Assembly (NCBI GenBank): GCA_017456285.1
Contig: JAFTJQ010000072.1
Span: forward strand, 1 to 64,000
DNA: 64,000 nt
DNA from: Lentisphaeria bacterium
GTDB lineage: Bacteria > Verrucomicrobiota > Lentisphaeria > Victivallales > Victivallaceae
Direction of reading: 5' to 3'
Part shown: one piece after another, positions 43,040-52,668 of the stretch
Layout: each line of letters opens with the position of its first letter
How positions within the stretch are numbered: the stretch's first letter is position 1
Notes under the pieces: model-generated
The model's input: the letters and a program-made list of their open reading frames with translations, nothing else
What the model was told of the DNA's origin: nothing
The model's database searches: none
Position numbers and translations under genes: made by a program

Positions 43040-43057
43040 TTTAATCATTTAATTTAT

Positions 43058-43095
43058 TGAGAGATGCGAAACTTATTCCGCATCTCTTTTTTTTT
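43058..43095 (+). terminator. Intrinsic terminator after the second DUF6259 gene
   Basis: AGAGATGCG (43060-43068) and CGCATCTCT (43079-43087) form a 9-bp stem followed by a long T-run. Confidence 0.85.
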
Positions 43096-43143
43096 GTGGC
43101 GATTTTTTTGATAAAAAGTAAATAAAAAAATCTCTTCTATTAT

Positions 43144-43171
43144 TTGAAAAATTACAAAATTGTGGTATATT
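43144..43171 (+). promoter_or_regulatory. Candidate sigma-70 promoter for the GT2 gene
   Basis: TTGAAA (43144-43149), 16 bases, TATATT (43166-43171), about 67 bases before the GT2 start codon. Plausible by position after the terminator. Confidence 0.4.
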
Positions 43172-43237
43172 AATTAGGTTATTGTTTTATTTGTAAAAAT
43201 ATGGTGAAAATCATAAAAATTAAGGGTATTCGGAACT

Positions 43238-44650
43238 ATGAAATATCAATTGACTGAAAGCAGAAAAATTTCTTTGATTTCTAAAAAATCAAAGTGGGCG
43301 GTTTTTGTCAATTGTGTGATTTACGGGGCGATTATTGCCGTGCCGTTATTGATGCTTCTTCTGGTCTATACCAATACCTTTTTTAAGTTTCCGACTGCAA
43401 TTTTCCCTGAAGATGTCAAGCAGGTGCTTGCTTATATCGGAATATTTTTGACCGTAAGCAATTTAGCATATCTAATTTATATGTTTTTTTTGATAAAATG
43501 CAAATATCGAGAAGTGCCGACCGTCGCAGATGAGGATTTGCCGAGTTGTGCGGTGATTATTCCTGCCTACAATGAGGGCAAGCATGTGCTTTCATCTCTT
43601 AACAGTATTTTAGAGGCGGATTATCCTCCCCATAAACTCGAAATCATTGCAGTCGATGACGGCAGTACCGATGATACTTGGGAGTATATTGCAAGGGCTG
43701 CGGCGGAATCAAATGGCAGAATTAAGGCATTGAAGCAACCTTGCAATATGGGCAAGAGATTTGCAATTCAAGCAGGCGTAAATGCTTCAAACGGCGATAT
43801 TATTGTAACAATTGACAGCGATTCAATTATTTTCGGTGATGCTCTTAAGCGATTGGTTTCCCCGTTCGTAAAAAATGCCAAAGTCGGTTGCGTCGCAGGA
43901 AATGTCAGAGTTTTGAACTTGGATGAGGGAATATTGCCGAAGATGCTGGAGGTAAGTTTCCTTTTCAGTTTCGAATTTGTCCGTGCCGCACAGAGTGCAT
44001 TCAAAGGGGTTTTCTGTGCACCGGGGGCATTAGCGGCATTCAGGCGCAGTGCGGTTTTAAGCTTCATTAAAGAGTGGGCAGAAGAGATGTTTCTCGGTAA
44101 ACCTGCGAATATCGGCGAGGACAGGGCATTAACCGGTAGAATTTTGAAAAATAATTACGATGTGGTTTTTCAGAAAAATGCAATTGTTTATACTTTGGTA
44201 CCGACAACTTACAAAGGACTTTGCAAAATGCTCATTCGTTGGGAGCGGAGTAATGTCAGAGAGAATTTTTTGATGATTCCCTTTGTTTTCAATCGTTTTG
44301 CTTTTAATTCTTTTAAGTTTATTTCGATACAGATTACTCTATTTATGCAGTTGTTGTGGTCGATAATTCCTCTTTTTACCGCTTTTTTGTATATCTACTG
44401 CATGATTGCAACTTTGGGGTATTTCTTTGTAATTGCCTCTCCGATGGCGGTAGCATTTGCGGTATTGCCGGCAATATTGTACTATCACAGGTGCAAAAAT
44501 ATCAATGCTTTTTTGGCGTATATTTATTCATTATTTTATTTCACGGTGCTTTTTTGGATTACTCCGTATTCCATATTGTCATTTCATCGTTCAAGCTGGC
44601 TTACGAGAGGCGAAAAAAAGCAGAAGTTGAATAATGACGGACGAGTTTAA
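43238..44650 (+). CDS. Processive GT2 family glycosyltransferase
   Basis: Membrane-bound glycosyltransferase of the NodC/hyaluronan synthase/poly-N-acetylglucosamine synthase type, 470 residues. Seen: two N-terminal membrane helices, a GT-A domain with VIIPAYNEG, VDDGSTDDT, IDSDS (metal-binding DxD), GED and the IRWERS form of Q/RxxRW, then four or so C-terminal helices. It would polymerise a surface polysaccharide from nucleotide sugars. The next genes deal with the cell envelope too, which fits. Confidence 0.85.
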   Translation: MKYQLTESRKISLISKKSKWAVFVNCVIYGAIIAVPLLMLLLVYTNTFFKFPTAIFPEDVKQVLAYIGIFLTVSNLAYLIYMFFLIKCKYREVPTVADEDLPSCAVIIPAYNEGKHVLSSLNSILEADYPPHKLEIIAVDDGSTDDTWEYIARAAAESNGRIKALKQPCNMGKRFAIQAGVNASNGDIIVTIDSDSIIFGDALKRLVSPFVKNAKVGCVAGNVRVLNLDEGILPKMLEVSFLFSFEFVRAAQSAFKGVFCAPGALAAFRRSAVLSFIKEWAEEMFLGKPANIGEDRALTGRILKNNYDVVFQKNAIVYTLVPTTYKGLCKMLIRWERSNVRENFLMIPFVFNRFAFNSFKFISIQITLFMQLLWSIIPLFTAFLYIYCMIATLGYFFVIASPMAVAFAVLPAILYYHRCKNINAFLAYIYSLFYFTVLFWITPYSILSFHRSSWLTRGEKKQKLNNDGRV

Positions 44651-44770
44651 GAAAAATTGAGAAAAAATTACAAAAATTTGATAGATTAACTTGATATTTT
44701 GACAAAATAGGGTTATTTTTCATTTGGTACGAATTATTGTTAAATTATAAAAAGATTAGGGTTTTAGAAA

Positions 44771-45874
44771 GTGCGAGTATTAAATTGGTATATTACAAAA
44801 AGTTTTTTGGTTACATTCGGAATGGCAATATTTATTTTGACATTCTGCATGACCGGAGCGAGAATTGCGATCTACTTGGACACAATTGTTAATGGGATCC
44901 CATTGGATACATTTTGTAAATTTATTATATATGTGATGCCGGTAATGTTGACCTATACGATTCCATGGTCAATTTTGGCTGCTGTAATGTTGATTTTCGG
45001 TCGACTCTCGGCGGATTCGGAAATTACGGCGATGCGAGCTTGCGGAATTTCGATTTTGCAGATTGTAGCTCCGATTATGTTGATTGTTTTTTTGATTACC
45101 GGGTTGTCTTTTTTCATGCATTTGGAGTTAGGACCGGTCGGATTATGGAAGTCCAGAACCTTGATGCAGACCGTAAGTGTCGAGTCTCCGACGGCACTAT
45201 TTGAACCCGGAAAACTGGTGAATCCTCCTAATACGGGTATGTTAGTTTATGTCGGCGATAAAATCGGACAAGACCAACTGAAAGATATTCAAATTTTTAT
45301 TTCAGCTGCCAATGAAGAAGTAGCACAGGATATTTCTGCCCCGGAGGGATTTGTGAAAGTTGATAAAGAAAAAAAGATTCTTACTCTTGTTTTGAAAAAT
45401 TGTTTGACGATTAACAAAGCAGATAAGGAGATAACTCGATTAATCTCTGATGAATTGCATTTTTCTATTGACTTAGGGAAAAAGGCTAATTCAAAAGAGC
45501 TTTGGCGAGATGCCAAATACATGCGTTTAGATGAGTTGCTTGCCTATCTTCGTATGATAAAAAGAAGTTCTACACGCACCCCGGTAATTGAGTGTAAGCT
45601 CGAAAGTGAAATAAGTAAGCGTATTGCTTTCGCACTTTCTCCGATAGCGTTTTTGCTTATCGGAATTCCTTTGGCAATTCGAACCGGTCGCAGAGAGACT
45701 TCGGTCGGGTTGTTTTTGAGTGTGATTTTGGCGGGAGTCTTTTTCCTTTTGATTATTTTTATTCAGGATCTGCATAAGGAACCGAAATTGTATCCGCAGT
45801 ACTTATTGTGGATTCCTAATCTTCTTTTTCAGATTGTAGGTGCGATTTTGACCTATCGAATATCGCAGAGATAA
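44771..45874 (+). CDS. LptF/LptG family permease (YjgP/YjgQ)
   Basis: Inner-membrane subunit of the lipopolysaccharide export ABC system, 367 residues. Seen: three N-terminal membrane helices (YITKSFLVTFGMAIFIL first), a periplasmic jellyroll-like part (about 125-270), and three C-terminal helices. GTG start. The family normally comes as an LptF-LptG pair; only one is in the window, so the second must lie elsewhere. It is followed 20 bases later by a peptide-binding protein gene. Whether it is LptF or LptG cannot be decided by eye. Confidence 0.85.
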   Translation: MRVLNWYITKSFLVTFGMAIFILTFCMTGARIAIYLDTIVNGIPLDTFCKFIIYVMPVMLTYTIPWSILAAVMLIFGRLSADSEITAMRACGISILQIVAPIMLIVFLITGLSFFMHLELGPVGLWKSRTLMQTVSVESPTALFEPGKLVNPPNTGMLVYVGDKIGQDQLKDIQIFISAANEEVAQDISAPEGFVKVDKEKKILTLVLKNCLTINKADKEITRLISDELHFSIDLGKKANSKELWRDAKYMRLDELLAYLRMIKRSSTRTPVIECKLESEISKRIAFALSPIAFLLIGIPLAIRTGRRETSVGLFLSVILAGVFFLLIIFIQDLHKEPKLYPQYLLWIPNLLFQIVGAILTYRISQR

Positions 45875-45894
45875 GGAGTTGCGAGGGAGAGTTG

Positions 45895-47715
45895 ATGGGG
45901 CGTTTAATTACAAATATAATTCTTTTTTTGCTATTGGCATCAGTAATTATCATGGGGATTGCTGTTGTTAATTCCAATGATCGGCTTTACTTCAGCAATC
46001 AGCAAATTTTGCAGCAATTTGAGCAGTTGAAGTCAGAGGTAAAAAATCAGCCGAAAACTTTTAATGCGTCTGCAAGTGCTGTTAGTAGTGTCAATAAAAA
46101 AAATCAAAATATCGCCAATGCGGAATTTTTTGCCGCCGATGCCGAATTCGGCGGTAAATTGGTGCGAGCAATTTCAGCCGACACTCAAAATTTGAATGCT
46201 ATTATCAATAATGATTTGACCGCGGCGGAATTTAATTCTTTGTGCAGTTCAACTTTGGCAGAGAGAAATTATGCCAATCCCGAAGTTTTTCAGCCGCTTA
46301 TGGCAGAGAGTTGGAGTATCCTTGATGGTGGCAAAACCTATTTTATCAAGTTGCGGAAAAATATGTTTTGGCAATCATTTAATGATGTCGATACAGGAGC
46401 GCTGGTTGAGCCGAAAGAAATTACGGCAGAGGATTTCAAATTCTATGTCGATGTAATCAAAAATGAGGATGTGAATGCTCCCGTATTGCGGACTTATTAC
46501 AAGGATTTGGAAAAAATTGAGATTTTGAATGATTACGAATTTTTGGTCAGGTGGCGTGAGAAAAGTTACGGTACGCTTGAGTCAACTTTGAGCATGTCGC
46601 CGCTGCCGAAGCACTTTTACTTGAAATCGGGAGAGAAGTTTTCGCCGGAGAAATTCAATAATGATAATGTCCGAAATCGCATGATTATTAGTTGCGGGCC
46701 GTATAAATTCGTCAAGTGGGATAAGGATTCAAAGGTTATTTTTGAGGCAAATGAGACTTATTGGGGACGTGATTACGGAATTGCTCCGCCGATAAAAGAG
46801 CTGGTTTTTGAACTTATTAAGCACCCGAACAGCCGATTCCAAGCACTTTTAAGCGGGAAATTGGGACAATTGGGGTTAACTCCTGAACAGTGGGTAATGC
46901 GTTCAGAGAGTGAAGAATTTAAAAAAGCGAAATTGCAGAAATACAAAGTGCTTGCTCCGAGTTATTTCTATATCGGCTATAATCTCAAAAAAGAGTTGTT
47001 TCAAGACAAAAAGGTGCGACAGGCATTAACAATGCTGGTCGATAGAGAGCGAATAGTCAAAGATATTTTCCGTAATGAAGCAGAAATTGTAACCGGACCG
47101 TTTTTCCGCAACAGCAAGTATTATGATTCAAGTATCAAACCTTATCCTTTTGATATTGAGAAAGCCAAGCAGTTACTTGCTGAATCAGGCTGGAGTGATA
47201 GTGACGGCGACGGAATTTTGGATAAAAACGGCAAGAAGTTTGAGTTTACGATTTTAGCAGTGTCATCGCATCCGATTCAGGAGAAAATGTTACCGATTAT
47301 CAAAGAAGACATGGCAAAAGCCTCGATAGATATGAAAATTCAAACTATTGAGTGGTCAGTCTATTTGCAGAAGTTGCAGAATAGAGATTTTGAAGTTTGT
47401 ACGCTCGGATGGGCAATGCCTTATGAGTCTGATCCCTATCAGTTGTGGCACTCAAATCAGGCGGATATACCCGGCAGCAGTAACCACATCGGCTTTGCGA
47501 ATAAAAGGGCAGATGAGTTGATTGAGAAGTTGCGACAGACTTTTAATATGGATGAGAGAATTAAATTGGCACATGAATTTCATCAGCTTATCCATGATGA
47601 ACAGCCTTATACTTTTTTGGTAGCACCGTATTCGCTCGGTGCTTTGTCGGAAAAATATGGTAATTTGCGGATTTTCGCTAATAGTGTGCCAAGTATTATT
47701 TGGTATGAAAAATAG
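45895..47715 (+). CDS. Family 5 extracellular solute-binding protein, membrane-anchored
   Basis: 606 residues; peptide/nickel-type ABC substrate-binding protein. Seen: N-terminal hydrophobic anchor (IILFLLLASVIIMGIAV), a Gln-rich coiled segment (about 28-65), then the SBP family 5 domain (LAESWSILDGGKTYFIKLRKNMFW; ISCGPYKFVKWDKDS; RQALTMLVDRERIVKDIF; DPYQLWHSNQA). There is no lipobox Cys, so it is held by the helix rather than lipidated. ATG at 45895 is preferred over a TTG just before. No permease genes are adjacent; the OppD-like ATPase at 4445 could be a distant partner. Confidence 0.88.
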   Translation: MGRLITNIILFLLLASVIIMGIAVVNSNDRLYFSNQQILQQFEQLKSEVKNQPKTFNASASAVSSVNKKNQNIANAEFFAADAEFGGKLVRAISADTQNLNAIINNDLTAAEFNSLCSSTLAERNYANPEVFQPLMAESWSILDGGKTYFIKLRKNMFWQSFNDVDTGALVEPKEITAEDFKFYVDVIKNEDVNAPVLRTYYKDLEKIEILNDYEFLVRWREKSYGTLESTLSMSPLPKHFYLKSGEKFSPEKFNNDNVRNRMIISCGPYKFVKWDKDSKVIFEANETYWGRDYGIAPPIKELVFELIKHPNSRFQALLSGKLGQLGLTPEQWVMRSESEEFKKAKLQKYKVLAPSYFYIGYNLKKELFQDKKVRQALTMLVDRERIVKDIFRNEAEIVTGPFFRNSKYYDSSIKPYPFDIEKAKQLLAESGWSDSDGDGILDKNGKKFEFTILAVSSHPIQEKMLPIIKEDMAKASIDMKIQTIEWSVYLQKLQNRDFEVCTLGWAMPYESDPYQLWHSNQADIPGSSNHIGFANKRADELIEKLRQTFNMDERIKLAHEFHQLIHDEQPYTFLVAPYSLGALSEKYGNLRIFANSVPSIIWYEK

Positions 47716-47755
47716 TAATTTATTAAAAATTTAACGAATAAAGGAAATTAGAATT

Positions 47756-48556
47756 ATGATCAAAGTTGCAGTTGTCGGTGCGGCAGGCAGAATGGGCCGC
47801 AGATTTGTTGCGAATATTTGTGCAAGCAGTGATATGGAACTGTCAGGAGCATTGGAAATCAGTAATTCTCCGTTTATGGGGCAGGATGCAGGAGCAGTAG
47901 CGGCATGCGGAGATTGCGGTGTAAAAATTTCTGCTGACAGTGAAGCGGTTTTTGCCGCCAGCGATGCGGTAATTAATTTCTCAACTGCAGGCGTGCTTGA
48001 GTCAACCAAAATTGCTTTGAAGCATGGTTGCAAGGTGGTTATCGGAACTACAACCTTGAGTGCTGATGAGAAAGCTGAACTTAAAGAGTTGGCGAAAAAC
48101 GGTGCAATTGTTTTCGCTCCGAATATGAGTATCGGGGTTAATTTACTTTTTTACTTGAGCAGAAAAGCAGCAGAGATTCTGAATGAAGATTTTGATATTG
48201 AAATTGTTGAAATGCACCACAATCTCAAAAAAGATGCTCCGAGCGGTACTGCGGTGCGTTTGGGCGAAATTCTCTGTGAAGCAAGAGATTTGGATTACGA
48301 TAAAGATGTTCGCCACGGTCGTGAGGGTTTAGTCGGCGAAAGAACTAAAAAAGAGATTGGCATGCATGCACTTCGCGGCGGAGATGTGGTCGGCGATCAC
48401 ACTGTGATTTTTGCTGCGAACGGCGAGAGAGTGGAATTGACCCATAAAGCCTCAAGCCGGGATACTTTTGCGCGCGGAGCATTACAGGCGGTTAGATTTT
48501 TGATGGACAAAAAATCAGGTCTGTATGACATGCAGGATGTTTTGAAGTTAAAATAA
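47756..48556 (+). CDS. dapB: 4-hydroxy-tetrahydrodipicolinate reductase
   Basis: Lysine and diaminopimelate pathway enzyme that reduces HTPA with NAD(P)H. Seen: Rossmann GAAGRMGRR (8-16), GTTTLSADE, FAPNMSIGVNLL, and the catalytic H154-H155-NLKKDAPSGTA segment, then RGGDVVGDHTV. 266 residues is normal. AAAGGAA upstream. Followed 16 bases later by lpxB. Confidence 0.95.
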   Translation: MIKVAVVGAAGRMGRRFVANICASSDMELSGALEISNSPFMGQDAGAVAACGDCGVKISADSEAVFAASDAVINFSTAGVLESTKIALKHGCKVVIGTTTLSADEKAELKELAKNGAIVFAPNMSIGVNLLFYLSRKAAEILNEDFDIEIVEMHHNLKKDAPSGTAVRLGEILCEARDLDYDKDVRHGREGLVGERTKKEIGMHALRGGDVVGDHTVIFAANGERVELTHKASSRDTFARGALQAVRFLMDKKSGLYDMQDVLKLK

Positions 48557-48572
48557 AAATTTTTGAGTAGTT

Positions 48573-49745
48573 ATGGATAAGCAGGAAAAGAAAATTTATA
48601 TTTTCGCAGGGGAGTCATCAGGCGATATTTACGGAGCTAAATTGGCAACTGAAGCCAAACGAATTGCCGAGGAGCGTGGCGTGAATTTACGCATTTCCGG
48701 TATGGGTGGTGAAAGAATGGCTAAAGCAGGCGTGGATTTGCAAGTTGACTCAACCGAGTTGGGGGTAGTCGGAATTTTTGAAATTCTGAAGATGATTCAC
48801 GTTTTTATCAAAATTTATTTTAAGTTGGTAAAAATGGCAAAAACGGAACGCCCTGATGCGGTTGTTTTGATTGATTATCCCGGATTTAACCTTGCTTATA
48901 CATTTGCGATGGCGAGATTGAATATTCCCATAATTTGGTATGTCAGTCCGCAAATTTGGGTTTGGGGCAAGTGGAGAAAGAAGCATTTGGAACGTTTGTG
49001 CCGAAAAATGTTGGTGATTTTCCCATTTGAAACCGAGGTGTATAATCGTGAGATTTTGAATGTTGAATTTGTCGGGCATCCGCTTTTGGAGATTATTGAC
49101 AGCCGAATTGATCGCAATATCGTGCGTGATGAGCGAACATTTGTTTTGCTCCCCGGTAGCCGAAGCAGTGAAATTACCCGCTTACTGACTCCGATGTTGG
49201 ATGTGGTTCGTGAGATTGCTCCGAAGCACCCTGAACTTGAGTTTGTAATTTCTGCCCCCAGAGAGAAAATGGCGAAACTTTGTGAGAAAATTCTAAATAA
49301 GTATCGCAAAAAGCATAAGGATTTGCCTGAAATTAAACTCACTTGCGGAACAACCCACTATTATCAGCAGAAAGCTGTTGCCGGCTTGGCTGCCAGTGGT
49401 ACGGTAACAGTCGAATCGGCTTTGACGGGACTTCCGCTGGTAGTAATTTACAAAATGAATTTTTTCACTGCATTGCTGGCATTGGTTCTGGTAAAACTCT
49501 ATCGGGGATTTTTTACGATGGTAAATATTATTCTCAATAAAGAGGTTTTTCAGGAGTTTGCCCAGTACAAGGTGAATAACAAAAATTTGGTGCCTGCGGT
49601 TGAAGCAATTTTACCCGGTGGCTCCAGACGGAAAGAAGTAGAAGCAGATATGATTGAACTTAGGAGAGTTCTTTCAAGCGATCATAAACCATCCGAGAGT
49701 GCGGCAATTGCCGTTTTGGATGAGATCAGCAAAACTGATAAGTAA
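48573..49745 (+). CDS. lpxB: Lipid-A-disaccharide synthase
   Basis: Joins UDP-2,3-diacylglucosamine and lipid X to form the lipid A disaccharide at the inner membrane face. Seen: FAGESSGDIYGAKLA, ISGMGGERMAKAG, ELGVVGIFEILK, IDYPGFNL, WYVSPQIWVWGKWR, FVGHPLLE, LLPGSRSSEI, and ASGTVTVESAL, all family hallmarks. Length 390. Together with lpxK at 58445 it shows a lipid A-bearing outer membrane. Confidence 0.95.
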   Translation: MDKQEKKIYIFAGESSGDIYGAKLATEAKRIAEERGVNLRISGMGGERMAKAGVDLQVDSTELGVVGIFEILKMIHVFIKIYFKLVKMAKTERPDAVVLIDYPGFNLAYTFAMARLNIPIIWYVSPQIWVWGKWRKKHLERLCRKMLVIFPFETEVYNREILNVEFVGHPLLEIIDSRIDRNIVRDERTFVLLPGSRSSEITRLLTPMLDVVREIAPKHPELEFVISAPREKMAKLCEKILNKYRKKHKDLPEIKLTCGTTHYYQQKAVAGLAASGTVTVESALTGLPLVVIYKMNFFTALLALVLVKLYRGFFTMVNIILNKEVFQEFAQYKVNNKNLVPAVEAILPGGSRRKEVEADMIELRRVLSSDHKPSESAAIAVLDEISKTDK

Positions 49746-49793
49746 TTTTGATAATTAATTTGAATAATATAAATATAGTACAAGAGGTAAAAA

Positions 49794-51236
49794 ATGGATT
49801 ATGAAATTGTTATCGGACTTGAAGTCCACGCACAAATTCGTACAGCAAGCAAGATGTTTTGCTCATGTCCGAATAGATACGGTGCAGAACCGAATACTTT
49901 GATTTGTCCCGTTTGTATGGGATACCCCGGAACTTTGCCGGTGCCGAATAAAGAGGCTATTTACAAGGCGGTGCAGGCAGGCTTATTGACAGATTGCGAG
50001 ATTGCTAAATTCAGTAAATTTGACCGTAAAAGTTATTTTTACCCCGATTTGCCGAAAAATTATCAGATTTCGCAGTATGATTTACCCTTTTGCTCAAATG
50101 GCAAAATTCAGCTTTCCGGCAAGGGCTTTTCAGGTGCGATGCTTCCTGACAAAACTATTGGGATTACCCGTATTCACTTGGAGGAAGACCCTGCGAAGTT
50201 GATTCACTATGCTCATCAGAGCGGAGCTGATTACAACCGTGCAGGTGTGCCGTTGATTGAAATTGTCAGCGAACCTGATATGCGTAGTGCGGATGAGGCT
50301 TATGCTTATTTGACTCAACTTAAAGAGATTCTCCAGTACGGCGGCATCAGTGATTGCGATATGGAGAAAGGTCAGATGCGTTGCGACGTAAATATCTCAC
50401 TTCGCCCCGTCGGGCAAAAGGAATTCGGAACTAAAGCCGAAATCAAAAACTTAAATAGTTTCAGTGCTGTCCATAAAGCCATTGAGTATGAGGCATGGCG
50501 ACAAGCAAATATCCTCGATAACGGCGGCAAAATCCGTCAGGAGACTCTGGGTTGGAATGATGAAGCAGGTGAAACCTATCTTATGCGTTCAAAAGAACAG
50601 GCACATGATTACCGTTATTTCCCCGATCCGGACTTGATGCCGGTAACATTTACCGATGAGGAAATTGAAGCAATTCGTGCGAATTTGCCGGAATTGCCTG
50701 CTGCAATGAGAGCGAGATTGGTTGCTGATTACGGCTTGACAGAATATGATTCACAGGTGCTTACCTCTGAAAAGGCGATTGCCGAGTATTTTGAAAAAGC
50801 CGCTGCAACTGCGATTAACAAAAAAATTCTCGCAAACTGGATTATTTCTGAACTTCTGCGTGAACTTGGTAATGCTAAAGTTGATATTACCGAGTCAAAA
50901 GTTTCTCCGGAGAATTTGGCAGAGTTGGTCAATTTGATTGAGAAAAAGGTAATTAACGGCAAAATCGCTAAAGATGTTTTTGTGGAAATGTTTGCTACAT
51001 GTGCTAAAGCCGAGGATATTGTTAAAGAAAAAGGATTGGTGCAAGTTGCTGATAGCGGAGCGATTCGTGAATTTGTTATTGAGGCTATCAAGGCTAATCC
51101 GAAACAGCTTGAGCAGTACAAGGGCGGTAATGAGAAACTTATCCAGTTCTTTGTCGGTCAGGTTATGAAACTCAGCAAAGGCAAAGCAAATCCGCAGATG
51201 GCAATTGAATTGTTGAAAGAAGAATTGAATAAGTAA
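49794..51236 (+). CDS. gatB: Aspartyl/glutamyl-tRNA amidotransferase subunit B
   Basis: Kinase/amidase partner of GatCAB, converting misacylated Glu-tRNA(Gln) or Asp-tRNA(Asn). Seen: IGLEVHAQIRTASKMFC, CPVCMGYPGTLPVPN, KSYFYPDLPKNYQISQYD, EEDPAKLIH, YNRAGVPLIEIVSEPD, MRCDVNISLRP, and the C-terminal helical YqeY-like tRNA-binding tail. 480 residues. gatA and gatC are not adjacent. AAGAGGT upstream of the ATG. Confidence 0.96.
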   Translation: MDYEIVIGLEVHAQIRTASKMFCSCPNRYGAEPNTLICPVCMGYPGTLPVPNKEAIYKAVQAGLLTDCEIAKFSKFDRKSYFYPDLPKNYQISQYDLPFCSNGKIQLSGKGFSGAMLPDKTIGITRIHLEEDPAKLIHYAHQSGADYNRAGVPLIEIVSEPDMRSADEAYAYLTQLKEILQYGGISDCDMEKGQMRCDVNISLRPVGQKEFGTKAEIKNLNSFSAVHKAIEYEAWRQANILDNGGKIRQETLGWNDEAGETYLMRSKEQAHDYRYFPDPDLMPVTFTDEEIEAIRANLPELPAAMRARLVADYGLTEYDSQVLTSEKAIAEYFEKAAATAINKKILANWIISELLRELGNAKVDITESKVSPENLAELVNLIEKKVINGKIAKDVFVEMFATCAKAEDIVKEKGLVQVADSGAIREFVIEAIKANPKQLEQYKGGNEKLIQFFVGQVMKLSKGKANPQMAIELLKEELNK

Positions 51237-51267
51237 TTTTTTTACTTGCCGATTTGAAAGGTAGAAA

Positions 51268-51933
51268 ATGTTTACCGGAATTATTGAAAAACAGGCTGAA
51301 CTTGTCTCTCGCAAAGTAATGGGCAAAGCAGGTAAATTAGTTGTAGAAATTGCAGACGGCTATGATAGTTTCTCTGATTTGGTTATCGGAGAGAGTATTG
51401 CGGTTAACGGCTGTTGTTTGAGTTTGGAAAAATACTCTGCATCATTGCGGACGCTGGAGTTTCATACTCTGGCGGAGACGCTTGATAAAACTAATTTGGG
51501 GAGTATCAATAAAGGCGGCAAATTGAATTTAGAGCGGGCATTGACGCTCAATTCCCGACTTGGCGGGCATTTTGTTTCCGGTCATATTGACGGAACGAGC
51601 GAGGTTATTTCTCTTAAAAAGCAAGGCGATGATTATGAATTGAAAATCGCTATGCAGGAGGAGTTACTGCCATACATGGTACCTAAAGGCAGTATTGCCA
51701 TAAACGGCGTATCTTTGACTTTGGTTGAGGTTAATGATAAATTTTTTACCGTGCATTTAATTCCTTTGACTTTGGGTGATACTAATATCGGAAGTTTCAA
51801 AGGGGGGGAATTGGTTAATTTGGAGACTGATCTCATTGGTAAATATGTGGCATTTCAGCTTAAAAGTCTGATGCCGCAGAAAAAAAAGAGTAATATTACC
51901 ATGGATACTCTGGCTCAGGCGGGATTTTTTTAG
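51268..51933 (+). CDS. ribE: Riboflavin synthase, alpha subunit
   Basis: Makes riboflavin from two lumazine molecules. Seen: two tandem lumazine-binding repeats, the first starting MFTGIIEKQAEL and containing NGCCLS, the second starting SRLGGHFVSGHIDG (about residue 95) and containing INGVSLTLV. 221 residues is typical. AAAGGT lies before the ATG. No other rib gene is adjacent. Confidence 0.94.
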   Translation: MFTGIIEKQAELVSRKVMGKAGKLVVEIADGYDSFSDLVIGESIAVNGCCLSLEKYSASLRTLEFHTLAETLDKTNLGSINKGGKLNLERALTLNSRLGGHFVSGHIDGTSEVISLKKQGDDYELKIAMQEELLPYMVPKGSIAINGVSLTLVEVNDKFFTVHLIPLTLGDTNIGSFKGGELVNLETDLIGKYVAFQLKSLMPQKKKSNITMDTLAQAGFF

Positions 51934-51936
51934 AGA

Positions 51937-52668
51937 ATGGAAGCAGAAGCGATTGAAAAAAATTTTGAAGCACTTGATAATTCGGGAGTTTATCTGGCAA
52001 GTTCAGATAAACTCGGAGAGTTGTCGCAATTGCTTGAAACTGCCGATGAGCGAGAGATAAATATTTTGATTGAGGGAAGTCTGCTTAATGACAGCAATTT
52101 TGTTGCAAATTTTCGTAAAATTGTCAGCGATTACTCTGATAGTGTGAAGTTGTCGGTGCGTGAATTACTGCCGAGTTCGATGTTCAAACTTATGATGAGT
52201 CAAAATGAGAAAATGAAACTTGATTTTTTAGAGTTGTTTGAGAGAAATTTGCAAAAAGTTCAGGAACTTGGGATTGGTAAAATTATTCAAAATTTTGATT
52301 TACTGGAGACAATAGGGAATAATAAAGATTTTTTGGATGCGATTTACGGCAGATGTTTTATGCGGCGAATTGAGTTAAGTTTGTCCTTGCGGATACCGTT
52401 ATTAAATGGCAAAAATTTACTCTATATCCATGAACTTATTCGTCACAGCATGTACAATAATCTCAAGTTGATATTGGATATTCATGTGGATGAGAATGGT
52501 TTTCTGCAAATGGATTTTGCTGAAGAGATTAAGCCATTATTATTTGACATCGGGGCGGTTCATTTTTGGTGTGAAAGCCGTTTCGGTAATCGTATCGAAA
52601 AATCAACCATTGCCGAGGTTAGTGAAGTTTGCCGAAAATTCAATCGTAATTTGGAAGTTTTTGTGTAA
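51937..52668 (+). CDS. Unknown protein, possible TIM-barrel/epimerase-like
   Basis: 243 residues, soluble, with no clear family. Its alternation of helices and strands (NLQKVQELGIGKIIQNFDLLETIG; LIRHSMYNNLKLILDIHVDENG; LFDIGAVHFWCESR) would suit an isomerase-like barrel but no metal-binding set is obvious. It starts four bases after the ribE stop and its stop abuts the next start, so it is translationally coupled to its neighbours. Function cannot be assigned. Confidence 0.7.
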   Translation: MEAEAIEKNFEALDNSGVYLASSDKLGELSQLLETADEREINILIEGSLLNDSNFVANFRKIVSDYSDSVKLSVRELLPSSMFKLMMSQNEKMKLDFLELFERNLQKVQELGIGKIIQNFDLLETIGNNKDFLDAIYGRCFMRRIELSLSLRIPLLNGKNLLYIHELIRHSMYNNLKLILDIHVDENGFLQMDFAEEIKPLLFDIGAVHFWCESRFGNRIEKSTIAEVSEVCRKFNRNLEVFV

